Source of the DNA: Alphaproteobacteria bacterium UBA7691
GTDB lineage: Bacteria > Pseudomonadota > Alphaproteobacteria > Ferrovibrionales > Ferrovibrionaceae
DNA length: 7,182 nt
Assembly: GCA_002482765.1 (NCBI GenBank)
Contig: DLGP01000163.1
Coordinates: forward strand, 24,800 to 31,981
Direction of reading: 5' to 3'
Every line of letters begins with the position of its first letter. The stretch's first letter is position 1. Shown in pieces: positions 1 through 5,709 of this stretch. The notes beneath the pieces are model-generated. The model saw only the letters and a list, made by a program, of their open reading frames with translations, made no database searches and was not told the DNA's origin. The position numbers were made by a program, and so were the translations under genes.

Positions 1-48
1 GACGACCTTCTTGACGGCCTTCTTAGCAGCCTTCTTAGCAGCAGCCAT
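1..48 (-). CDS. N-terminus of a Lys/Ala-rich histone H1-like protein (partial, runs off left edge)
   Basis: Only the first 16 codons are in the window, read leftwards from position 48: MAAAKKAAKKAVKKVV. The start is well supported because a strong Shine-Dalgarno, GGAGGAGA (51-58), sits just upstream. An in-frame ATG at 60 lies before that site and is therefore unlikely. The KK pairs recur every four residues with Ala/Val between them, which is the composition of bacterial histone H1-like nucleoid proteins (Hc1/AlgP-type tails) that bind DNA through lysine charge. All six lysines use AAG. The rest of the gene is unseen, so it could instead be another protein with such a tail at its N-terminus, as mtnP is here. 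The call is a family-level inference from composition only. Confidence 0.6.
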   Translation of the reverse strand, partial: MAAAKKAAKKAVKKVV

Positions 49-67
49 GTTCTCCTCCATGGATTAC

Positions 68-84
68 GCGGTTCGTCGAACCGC
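68..84. repeat. 17-bp perfect palindrome in the H1-like gene leader
   Basis: GCGGTTCGTCGAACCGC has two perfect 8-base arms around a single central base. It ends about 10 bases upstream of the Shine-Dalgarno of the H1-like gene. It could be an operator for a dimeric regulator or, less likely given the one-base loop, an RNA hairpin. The palindrome is seen directly; its function is inferred. Confidence 0.5.
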
Positions 85-91
85 ACGAAGT

Positions 92-111
92 TTCGAGAAA
101 TGTTTCCCGAA
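92..111. repeat. Imperfect inverted repeat TTCGAGAAA/TTTCCCGAA
   Basis: Nine-base arms separated by TG match at eight of nine positions. The outer TTCG/CGAA bases resemble the core of the palindrome 7 bases away at 68-84. Together they make a compact two-site arrangement upstream of the H1-like gene, as expected for an operator region. The function is unproven. Confidence 0.4.
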
Positions 112-279
112 CATCATTTCTGTAGCATAGAGATTGCCTGTTAACCACTAAATCTTGCGATGGTGCAGATTTTTTTTGACAGCGTGATTTTTTTGCCATA
201 GGCGCCGAAGAGAAGTCGAACGAGAACGGAAAAACGAATCCTGTTTTCTTCTCTTGATGGCCTGCAAACAAACAAAACT

Positions 280-320
280 CCATGCGGCGAATTTTTGCGA
301 ACAGCAAAAAAGCCGCATGG
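280..320 (-). terminator. Hairpin downstream of hemF, probable terminator
   Basis: CCATGCGGC (280-288) pairs perfectly with GCCGCATGG (312-320). Inside, TTTTTGC (292-298) can pair with GCAAAAA (304-310), giving a long stem with a small internal asymmetry. It begins 16 bases past the hemF stop. Read on the minus strand, the hairpin is followed by a T-rich stretch (AGTTTTGTTTGTTTG) rather than a clean T run, so termination is likely but perhaps leaky. On the plus strand no good T tract follows. Confidence 0.55.
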
Positions 321-336
321 AATCTGGCGTTTTTAG

Positions 337-1197
337 TTATGGCCATTTCACCTCTGGCGGCAGCGACATCAGGATCGCTTCCGTGTTGCCGCCGGTCTTC
401 AAACCGAATGTTGTGCCGCGATCATAGAGCAGATTGAACTCGACATAGCGGCCGCGACGGATCAATTGATGCTCGCGATCTGCATCGCTCCAGCTTTCAT
501 GCATGCGCTTGCGCACGATTTTTGGATAAGCCGCAAGGAACGATTCGCCCACGGCTTTGGTGAAAGCGAAGTCTTGATTCCAATCACTGCTTGTAAGGTT
601 GTCGTAGAAGATGCCGCCAACACCACGCGGCTCGTTGCGATGCGGCAGGAAGAAATAATCGTCGCACCATTTTTTGAAACGCGGATAGTAGTCGGCATCG
701 AAACGATCACAGGCTTCGCGCAGATCGGCATGGAAGCTTTCGGTATCTTCCGCCACCGGCACCATCGGCGTGAGATCGGCGCCGCCGCCGAACCAGGCTT
801 TGCTGGTGACGATGAAGCGTGTGTTCATATGCACCGCCGGCACTTTCGGCGACCGCATATGGCCCACCAGCGAAATGCCGCTGGCCCAGAAGCTGCCATC
901 CTGTGCGGCGCCGGGAATCTGCTTGCGGAATTCCTCGCTGAATTCACCATGCACGGTTGAGATGTTGACGCCGACTTTCTCAAAAACCCGACCGTGCATC
1001 ACACTCATCACGCCGCCGCCGCCGCCCGGGCGGCTCCAGGCCTTGCGTTCAAAGCGGCCGGCGGGCAGCGCCGCGTGTGGTGTGCCGCTCAATTCATCTT
1101 CCAGTTTTTCAAACTCGGCGCAGATGCGGTCGCGCAGATTTTCAAACCAGGCGCTGGCAATGGCCTTGCGCTCGGCCAGGAGGGTGGCGTCGCTCAT
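337..1197 (-). CDS. hemF: Oxygen-dependent coproporphyrinogen-III oxidase
   Basis: HemF uses O2 to decarboxylate two propionates of coproporphyrinogen III to vinyl groups, giving protoporphyrinogen IX late in haem synthesis; it is a cytoplasmic dimer. The 286-residue product has the family landmarks in order: the Gly-rich RPGGGGGVMSV (56-66), GVNIS-VHGE (76-85), a SLVGHMRSPKVPAVHMNTRF stretch with conserved His (109-128), the WFGGGADLTP core (135-144), the KKWCDDYFFLPHRNE..RGVGGIFYDN signature (175-200) and RGRYVEFNLLYDRGT..GLKTGGNTE (248-273). The E. coli protein continues for about 25 residues beyond the equivalent of the final PPEVKWP; the shorter end looks natural rather than truncated. 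I chose the ATG at 1197 because homology begins there and GGAGAC lies upstream; the frame stays open to 1539, but that part overlaps trmL. It is followed by a hairpin terminator and preceded by trmL on the same strand. Confidence 0.96.
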   Translation of the reverse strand: MSDATLLAERKAIASAWFENLRDRICAEFEKLEDELSGTPHAALPAGRFERKAWSRPGGGGGVMSVMHGRVFEKVGVNISTVHGEFSEEFRKQIPGAAQDGSFWASGISLVGHMRSPKVPAVHMNTRFIVTSKAWFGGGADLTPMVPVAEDTESFHADLREACDRFDADYYPRFKKWCDDYFFLPHRNEPRGVGGIFYDNLTSSDWNQDFAFTKAVGESFLAAYPKIVRKRMHESWSDADREHQLIRRGRYVEFNLLYDRGTTFGLKTGGNTEAILMSLPPEVKWP

Positions 1198-1214
1198 TAT
1201 ATATATGTCTCCAG

Positions 1215-1244
1215 TCAGATCGGGTGTCGGCTCAGATCGGGTGT
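1215..1244. repeat. 13-bp direct repeat upstream of hemF
   Basis: TCAGATCGGGTGT occurs at 1215-1227 and again exactly at 1232-1244, a 17-bp period separated by CGGC. Both copies are in the 65-base gap between trmL and hemF. The proximal copy directly abuts the hemF Shine-Dalgarno region (1207-1214), so on the minus strand the repeats lie about 18 to 47 bases before the hemF start. They could be paired regulator sites or a small tandem duplication. Confidence 0.6.
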
Positions 1245-1262
1245 TAGGCGCGCTGGCGCCGA

Positions 1263-1721
1263 TCAGCCCGGTATCGGGAAGCCCGCAGTTTGCCGCAGGC
1301 CTTCGCCCAGTACCATTGCCGCCGCCGTCGCCACATTGATCGAGCGCAAGCCGGGCCGCAAAGGAATCAGCAGCCGGGCATCGGCAGTTTGATGCACCGC
1401 CTCCGGCACCCCCATGGTTTCGCGGCCCAGCAGCAGGATGTCGTCGGGTGCGAAGCGAAAGCTGAAATAGGGCGTTGCCGCCTTGGTGCTGAGCAGCAGG
1501 ATGCGGCCGGGCGGCTTCTCGGTGAGAAAGTGCGTCCACGAATCATGGCGCTCGATGGCGGCATGTTCCAGGTAATCCATCGCCGAACGGCGCAGGCTGG
1601 GGATCGAGAACGGGAAGCCGCAGGGCTCGATGATATGCACCGGCACACCCAGGCAGGCGCCCAGGCGCAGCAGGGTGCCCAGATTGGGCGGGATATCGGG
1701 TTCAAACAGGGCAAGCCGCAT
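1263..1721 (-). CDS. trmL: tRNA (cytidine/uridine-34-2'-O)-methyltransferase (SPOUT family)
   Basis: TrmL transfers a methyl group from S-adenosylmethionine to the ribose of the wobble nucleotide of certain leucine tRNAs. The 152-residue product matches the minimal SPOUT form and aligns by eye along its length with E. coli TrmL: LALFEPDIPPNLGTLLRL (3-20), VHIIEPCGFPF (28-38), LRRSAMDY (43-50), then the SAM-binding knot segments ILLLGRETMGVPE (95-107) and LLIPLRPGLRSINVATAAA (117-135) with the conserved Asn at 129. The ATG at 1721 is the natural start, with a weak GGAAG upstream. It is the first gene of a minus-strand pair with hemF, 65 bases apart, and is divergent from petABC. The product releases S-adenosylhomocysteine, not methylthioadenosine, so it has no direct metabolic link to mtnP. 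Confidence 0.94.
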   Translation of the reverse strand: MRLALFEPDIPPNLGTLLRLGACLGVPVHIIEPCGFPFSIPSLRRSAMDYLEHAAIERHDSWTHFLTEKPPGRILLLSTKAATPYFSFRFAPDDILLLGRETMGVPEAVHQTADARLLIPLRPGLRSINVATAAAMVLGEGLRQTAGFPIPG

Positions 1722-1882
1722 GGCTTCCGGAAATGGCAGCCAAATCTTTCTTAATCAAGCGGTTTTCCGCGCTTGGCCGGCCTGCGGCAACCTGTCGCAC
1801 ACAAGCGGCGGACTACTGGACACGGGCGATGGATAATGAGAAATAATCGGCCTCGTTTTCCAATACTTACTCCGAGGGAGCT
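1722..1882. promoter_or_regulatory. Divergent promoter region for trmL-hemF and petABC
   Basis: These 161 bases separate divergently transcribed genes, so promoters in both directions are expected. The A/T-richer patches at 1741-1757 and 1830-1872 are the most likely places for -10 elements, but I see no consensus pair I would defend. A short inverted repeat CAAGCG...CGCTTG (1756-1775) is present. The petA Shine-Dalgarno GAGGGAG lies at 1874-1880. No FNR-type TTGAT-N4-ATCAA site is visible. Confidence 0.4.
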
Positions 1883-2419
1883 ATGGCAGGGACTGCGCCC
1901 CAATCCCCGGCCGGCAAAGCCGAGCCGACCCGTCGCGATTTCATTGTGATCGCGGCTTCGTCCTTCGGTGCTGTTGGCGCCGCGGCTGCGGCCTGGCCGT
2001 TCATCCACCAGATGAACCCGTCGGCCGATGTGCTGGCGCTGTCCAGCACCGAACTCGACCTGGGGCATATCGCCGCCGGCCAGAGTGTCACCGTGATGTG
2101 GCGCGGCAAGCCGGTTTTTGTGCGCCATCGCACGGCGGCAGAAATTGAGCAGGCGCAGAAGGACGATAGCGCCGCCCTGCCGGACCCGGCCAAGGATGCC
2201 GACCGCGCCCGCAAGCCGGAATGGCTGGTGATGATGGGCGTCTGCACCCATCTGGGTTGTGTGCCGCTGGGCCAGAAGGGTGATTTCGGCGGCTGGTTCT
2301 GCCCCTGCCACGGCTCGCATTACGATACGTCCGGCCGCATCCGCAAAGGCCCGGCACCGACCAACCTGCCGGTTCCGGAATACACCTTCCTCACTGACAC
2401 CCGCATCCGCATCGGCTGA
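1883..2419 (+). CDS. petA: Ubiquinol-cytochrome c reductase Rieske iron-sulfur subunit
   Basis: This subunit takes one electron from ubiquinol at the Qo site of the bc1 complex and passes it to cytochrome c1. The 178-residue protein begins with a short cytoplasmic stretch, a twin-arginine motif TRRDF (16-20) and one membrane anchor (about 20-40), as expected for an uncleaved Tat-exported Rieske protein. The [2Fe-2S] cluster motifs are intact: CTHLGC (121-126) supplies Cys121 and His123, and CPCHGSH (140-146) supplies Cys140 and His143. Cys126 and Cys142 should form the stabilising disulfide. The SGRIRKGPAP segment (150-159) follows as in the family. The ATG at 1883 is preceded by GAGGGAG. It is the first gene of the pet operon, 11 bases before petB. 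Confidence 0.97.
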   Translation: MAGTAPQSPAGKAEPTRRDFIVIAASSFGAVGAAAAAWPFIHQMNPSADVLALSSTELDLGHIAAGQSVTVMWRGKPVFVRHRTAAEIEQAQKDDSAALPDPAKDADRARKPEWLVMMGVCTHLGCVPLGQKGDFGGWFCPCHGSHYDTSGRIRKGPAPTNLPVPEYTFLTDTRIRIG

Positions 2420-2430
2420 GGACAGCGATC

Positions 2431-3675
2431 ATGGCAACCAACGATACCGGCTTCTTCGCCAATCCCGTCGTCAAGTGGATCGAATACCGCCTGCCGGTCT
2501 TCTCCACCATCGACCATATGGTCGGCACCAAATACCCGACGCCCAAGAACCTGAATTACTGGTGGAATTTCGGCTCGCTGGCCGGCCTCTGCCTGGTGGT
2601 GCAGATTCTCACCGGCATCGTGCTGGTGATGCATTACACGCCGCATACCTCGATGGCCTTCGACTCGGTCGAGCATATCATGCGCGACGTGAATTACGGC
2701 TGGCTGCTGCGTTATATCCATGCCAACGGCGCCTCGATGTTCTTCATCGTGGTGTATATCCATATCTTCCGCGGCCTGTATTTCGGTTCCTACAAGAGCC
2801 CGCGTGAAATCCTGTGGTTCCTCGGCGTCATCATCCTGCTGCTGATGATGGCCACGGCGTTCATGGGCTATGTGCTGCCCTGGGGCCAGATGTCGTTCTG
2901 GGGCGCCACCGTGATCACCAACCTGTTCTCTGCCCTGCCGGGCGTGGGTGAGCCGATCGTCACCTGGCTGTGGGGCGGCTATTCGGTCGATAACCCGACC
3001 CTGAACCGCTTCTTCTCGCTGCATTACCTGCTGCCGTTTGTCATCGTCGGCGTGGTGCTGCTGCACATCCTGGCGCTGCACCAGCATGGCTCCAACAACC
3101 CGCTGGGCATCGATGTGAAGGGCCCGCAGGATACCATCCCGTTCCACCCGTATTACACGGTGAAGGATGCGGTCGGCGTCGGCGTTTTCCTCCTGCTGTT
3201 CGCCTTCTTCGTGTTCTACGCCCCGAACATGCTGGGCCATCCGGATAACTACATCCCGGCCAACCCGCTGGTGACCCCGGCGCATATCGTGCCGGAATGG
3301 TACTTCCTGCCGTTCTACGCCATCCTGCGTTCGGTGCCGGACAAGCTCGGCGGCGTGTTGCTGATGTTCGGCGCCATCGCCATCCTGTTCCTGCTGCCCT
3401 GGCTCGATACCAGCCGTGTGCGCTCGGCCCGGTTCCGCCCGACCTACAAGTGGCTGACCTGGATCTTCCTGATCGCCTGCATTGGCCTCGGCTATTCCGG
3501 CGGCAGCCCGGCGGAAGGCCTGCCGCTGATCATCGGCCAGGTCTGCACCGTGTATTACTTCCTGCACTTCCTGGTGCTGTTCCCGCTGGTCGGCTGGTTT
3601 GAGAAGCCGGATAAGCTGCCGGCCTCGATCAGCGAACCTGTGCTGCCCAAAGCGGCAGCAGCGGCGGCGGAGTGA
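2431..3675 (+). CDS. petB: Cytochrome b subunit of the bc1 complex
   Basis: Cytochrome b is the integral-membrane core of ubiquinol-cytochrome c reductase; it holds haems bL and bH and forms the Qo and Qi quinone sites. The 414-residue product is a full-length bacterial cytochrome b with eight expected membrane helices. The haem ligand pairs have the classic 14-residue spacing: His97/His111 in helix B and His198/His212 in helix D. The Qo-site PEWY motif is at 288-291, followed by FLPFYAILRSVPDKLGG. MGYVLPWGQMSFWGATVITN (145-164) is the conserved cd-loop region. The C-terminus ends in an alanine-rich run (KAAAAAAAE) that is probably unstructured. The ATG at 2431 has GAGGAC upstream, overlapping the petA stop, which suggests coupled translation. 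It is unsplit, unlike the b6/subunit IV form. Confidence 0.98.
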   Translation: MATNDTGFFANPVVKWIEYRLPVFSTIDHMVGTKYPTPKNLNYWWNFGSLAGLCLVVQILTGIVLVMHYTPHTSMAFDSVEHIMRDVNYGWLLRYIHANGASMFFIVVYIHIFRGLYFGSYKSPREILWFLGVIILLLMMATAFMGYVLPWGQMSFWGATVITNLFSALPGVGEPIVTWLWGGYSVDNPTLNRFFSLHYLLPFVIVGVVLLHILALHQHGSNNPLGIDVKGPQDTIPFHPYYTVKDAVGVGVFLLLFAFFVFYAPNMLGHPDNYIPANPLVTPAHIVPEWYFLPFYAILRSVPDKLGGVLLMFGAIAILFLLPWLDTSRVRSARFRPTYKWLTWIFLIACIGLGYSGGSPAEGLPLIIGQVCTVYYFLHFLVLFPLVGWFEKPDKLPASISEPVLPKAAAAAAE

Positions 3676-3698
3676 GCCTCATGCGCAAGGATAGCCCC

Positions 3699-4460
3699 AT
3701 GAAGACCCTGCGTGCTGCCATTGCGGCCCTGGCTTTCGCCCTTGCCGCCCCGGCCGTGCTGGCCGCCGGCGACGAGATTCCGGCCCCGAAGCAGAAATGG
3801 AGCTTCGACGGCGCTTTCGGCACGTTTGATCGTGGCGAATTGCAGCGTGGCTTCCAGGTTTACAAGGAAGTCTGCGCCGCCTGCCACGCTGCCAAATATG
3901 TCGCCTTCCGCACCCTGCGCGATATCGGCTTCTCGGAAGCCGAAGTGAAGGCGCTGGCGGCGACCTATGAAGTGACCGATGGCCCGGATGATTCGGGTGA
4001 GATGTTCAAGCGCCCGGGCCGCCCGTCAGACAAGTTCCCGTCGCCCTTCCCGAATGAGAAGGCGGCGCGGGCGGCCAATGGCGGCGCCTATCCGCTGGAT
4101 CTGTCGCTGATCGCCAAGGCACGCGCCCAGGGCCCGGATTATCTGGCCGCTTTGCTCAGCGGCTACAGCCAGCCGCCGGCCGGTTTCCAGCTCGGCGAGG
4201 GCCTGCATTACAACAAGTATTTCCCCGGCCAGCAGATTGCCATGCCGCAGCCGCTGAATCCGGATCAGGTCACCTATGCCGATGGCACCAAGGCGACCGT
4301 GGAGCAGATGTCGCGTGATGTCTCGGCCTTCCTGATGTGGACCGCCGAGCCGAAGCTGGAGGAGCGCAAGCGCCTCGGCTTCAAGGTGATGATCTTCCTG
4401 CTGATCCTGACCGGCCTGTTCATTGCCGCCAAGAAGCGGGTCTGGGCCGATCTCAAGTAA
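3699..4460 (+). CDS. petC: Cytochrome c1 subunit of the bc1 complex
   Basis: Cytochrome c1 receives electrons from the Rieske protein and delivers them to a soluble or membrane cytochrome c on the periplasmic side. From the ATG at 3699 the product is 253 residues with a clear Sec signal peptide (MKTLRAAIAALAFALAAPAVLA, cleavage near 22-23). The covalent haem site is CAACH (59-63), the axial methionine is probably Met182 in QIAMPQPL (179-186), and DLSLIAKAR (134-142) and LHYNKYFPG (169-177) are typical of the family. One C-terminal membrane anchor (about 227-244) ends in a Lys/Arg-rich cytoplasmic tail. I chose 3699 because AAGGA lies 7 bases upstream and the signal peptide starts there. An ATG at 3681 (with GGAG at 3669-3672) and a GTG at 3672 overlapping the petB stop are also in frame and would only lengthen the signal's n-region. 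Last gene of the operon. Confidence 0.95.
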   Translation: MKTLRAAIAALAFALAAPAVLAAGDEIPAPKQKWSFDGAFGTFDRGELQRGFQVYKEVCAACHAAKYVAFRTLRDIGFSEAEVKALAATYEVTDGPDDSGEMFKRPGRPSDKFPSPFPNEKAARAANGGAYPLDLSLIAKARAQGPDYLAALLSGYSQPPAGFQLGEGLHYNKYFPGQQIAMPQPLNPDQVTYADGTKATVEQMSRDVSAFLMWTAEPKLEERKRLGFKVMIFLLILTGLFIAAKKRVWADLK

Positions 4461-4485
4461 GCCTGGCATGACTTGGTGATTTTAG

Positions 4486-4516
4486 AAAAGGCCGCCTTGC
4501 CGGGCGGCCTTTTTTA
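4486..4516 (+). terminator. Rho-independent terminator of petABC
   Basis: AAAAGGCCGCC (4486-4496) and GGCGGCCTTTT (4503-4513) form a perfect 11-bp stem with a TTGCCG loop, followed by a run of six T in total (4510-4515). It begins 25 bases after the petC stop and separates the pet operon from mtnP. The A run on the other side would also allow some termination in the reverse direction. Confidence 0.93.
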
Positions 4517-4603
4517 TTACCCGGGCTTTACTTATTGCATGGGCGGGCCGTGTTTGCTTAAGTCTGCCGCGACTTTTCCGCGATTCCGACAGGGGAGCCA
4601 GCT
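4517..4603 (+). promoter_or_regulatory. Presumed promoter region and ribosome binding site of mtnP-apt operon
   Basis: A strong terminator precedes this 87-base gap, so mtnP must have a promoter of its own here. The only candidate I see is weak: TTGCAT (4535-4540) and TAAGTC (4559-4564) at an 18-base spacing. The Shine-Dalgarno AGGGGAG (4591-4597), 6 bases before the ATG at 4604, is strong. It is the main evidence that translation begins at the Lys-rich tail. Confidence 0.4.
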
Positions 4604-5689
4604 ATGGCCCAGGCTAAGAAAGCAGTGAAAAAGGTGGCAAAGAAGCCCGCCAAGAAAGCCGTGAAAAAGCCGGCCGCCAAGGTGGTGCAGGCTGCGGTGA
4701 AAAAAGCCGCTGTCAAAAAGCCGGCCGTCAAGAAAGCGCCGGCCAAGAAAGTCGCCGCCAAGAAAGTTTCGGCCAAGAAAATCACTTGGACCAAGCCCTA
4801 TATCGCCAAGCCCGGCGATCCGGTGCGTATCGGCGTGCTGGGCGGCAGCGGGCTTTATGGCATGGCCGGCCTCACCAACATGCAATGGCGCAAGGTTTCC
4901 ACCCCCTGGGGCGATCCGTCGGATGAATTGCTGTTTGGCAAGCTGGAAGGCGCCGAGCTGGTTTTCCTGCCGCGCCATGGCCGTGGCCATCGCCATTCGC
5001 CCTCGGAAGTGAATTACCGCGCCAATATTGATGCGCTGAAGCGGGTTGGCTGCCATGACGTGATCTCGGTTTCGGCCTGCGGCTCGTTCAAGGAGCATCT
5101 GCCGCCGGGCAGCTTTGTGATTGTGGACCAGTTCATCGACCGCACCTTCATGCGCCAGAAGAGTTTCTTCTCCACTGGCATGGTGGCGCATGTCTCGGCG
5201 GCGCATCCGGTCTGCCATCGCCTCGGCGATGCGCTGGAACAGGCGGCGAAAGACGCCGGCATCAGCGCCCAGCGCGGCGGCACCTATCTGTGCATGGAAG
5301 GCCCGCAATTCTCCACCCAGGCGGAAAGTTTCCTCTACAAGAGCTGGGGCTGCGACGTGATCGGCATGACCAACGCGCCGGAAGCCAAGCTGGCGCGCGA
5401 GGCCGAGCTTTGCTACGCCAGCGTGGCCATGGTGACGGATTTTGATTGCTGGCATCCGGACCACGATCATGTTGATGTGGCCGCGGTGATCCGCGTGCTG
5501 CTGGATAATGCCTCCAAGGGCCAGTCGCTGGTGGCGCATGCGGTGAAGTATCTCAAGGACCGGCCCGAACATTGCCATCAGGGCTGCGACACCGCGCTGG
5601 AAAACGCTCTCATCACCGCGCCGGAAAAGCGCGATCCGGCTGTGCTGCGCAAGCTCGATGCGGTGGCCGGCCGCATTCTCAACCGTTAA
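4604..5689 (+). CDS. mtnP: S-methyl-5'-thioadenosine phosphorylase with an N-terminal histone H1-like tail
   Basis: The core enzyme cleaves methylthioadenosine, a by-product of spermidine and homoserine-lactone synthesis, with phosphate into adenine and methylthioribose-1-phosphate. Core motifs: phosphate-loop GVLGGSGLYG (77-86), LPRHGRGHRHSPSEVNYRAN (122-141), MEGPQFSTQAE (231-241), and GMTNAPEAKLAREAELCYA (254-272) leading to TDFDCW (278-283). The Asp of TDFDCW marks adenine-type MTAP rather than purine nucleoside phosphorylase, which has Asn there. The product is 361 residues against roughly 290 for the family. The excess is residues 1 to about 60, with 23 Lys, no acidic residue, and KK every 4 then every 5 residues. 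The first internal ATG (codon 87) lies inside the phosphate loop and the start has AGGGGAG, so the tail is almost certainly translated. Tail lysines use AAA 11 of 23 times, core lysines 1 of 15. First gene before apt. Confidence 0.95.
   Translation: MAQAKKAVKKVAKKPAKKAVKKPAAKVVQAAVKKAAVKKPAVKKAPAKKVAAKKVSAKKITWTKPYIAKPGDPVRIGVLGGSGLYGMAGLTNMQWRKVSTPWGDPSDELLFGKLEGAELVFLPRHGRGHRHSPSEVNYRANIDALKRVGCHDVISVSACGSFKEHLPPGSFVIVDQFIDRTFMRQKSFFSTGMVAHVSAAHPVCHRLGDALEQAAKDAGISAQRGGTYLCMEGPQFSTQAESFLYKSWGCDVIGMTNAPEAKLAREAELCYASVAMVTDFDCWHPDHDHVDVAAVIRVLLDNASKGQSLVAHAVKYLKDRPEHCHQGCDTALENALITAPEKRDPAVLRKLDAVAGRILNR
4613..4672 (+). repeat. 12-bp tandem coding repeat in the mtnP tail (about 5 units)
   Basis: Codons 4-23 form five degenerate four-codon units of the pattern small residue-Lys-Lys-small residue. 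The KK pairs fall at residues 5, 9, 13, 17 and 21, so the spacing is exactly four residues. The DNA units vary (for example gctaagaaagca and gtgaaaaaggtg), so the period is kept more strictly than the base sequence. Confidence 0.7.
4697..4786 (+). repeat. 15-bp tandem coding repeat in the mtnP tail (6 units)
   Basis: Six units start at 4697, 4712, 4727, 4742, 4757 and 4772. Each begins with (V/A)-K-K followed by two small or hydrophobic residues, placing KK at residues 33, 38, 43, 48, 53 and 58. The last three units share gccaagaaa exactly, suggesting fairly recent tandem duplication. The period is five residues here instead of the four used earlier in the same tail. Confidence 0.8.
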
Positions 5690-5709
5690 GCTGATAGGAT
5701 TTGCCTCAG

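Larger units (their letters stand above)
49..336. other. Long intergenic region between hemF and the H1-like gene
   Basis: This 288-base stretch separates two minus-strand genes and is visibly richer in A/T than its surroundings, with A and T runs around 171-177 and 188-194. I see no convincing gene in it. It holds the ribosome binding site of the H1-like gene (51-58), two inverted repeats in that gene's leader (68-84 and 92-111) and a hairpin near the hemF end (280-320). Its length, A/T content and distance from hemF suggest that the H1-like gene has its own promoter here, but I cannot point to a clear -35/-10 pair. Confidence 0.5.

Noticed and set aside
176..204. Plus-strand TTGACA (176-181) as a promoter -35 element
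   Set aside because: No acceptable -10 at 16-18 bases (TAGGCG at 199-204), and no plus-strand gene follows until 1883.
35..346. Minus-strand open frame of 103 codons across the intergenic region, including an internal MAKKSRCQKK stretch at its ATG at 199 that echoes the Lys-rich tails
   Set aside because: No Shine-Dalgarno before either start, it overlaps the start and ribosome binding site of the H1-like gene in another frame, and it runs through both palindromes and the hairpin. The KK stretch comes from A-rich tracts.
1198..1539. Extension of the hemF frame upstream to an ATG at 1539
   Set aside because: The added 114 residues read antisense-free but out of frame through trmL on the same strand, have no HemF similarity, and the good homology and ribosome binding site begin at 1197.
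2320..3567. 415-codon open frame antisense to petB
   Set aside because: It mirrors the codon bias of petB, has a His/Gln/Asp-rich composition unlike a real protein, and petB is unmistakable.
4560..4575. AAGTC-TGCCGC-GACTT inverted repeat before mtnP
   Set aside because: A five-base stem is expected by chance at this scale and nothing else supports a riboswitch or operator.
4532..5578. 348-codon open frame antisense to mtnP, with FLGG/FL repeats at its end
   Set aside because: The repeats are simply the reverse complement of the Lys-rich repeats of mtnP; no ribosome binding site was seen and the sense gene is certain.
5701..5709. TTG start for apt three codons upstream
   Set aside because: The AGGA site lies only one base from it, too close; the ATG at 5710 has suitable spacing and family-like length.
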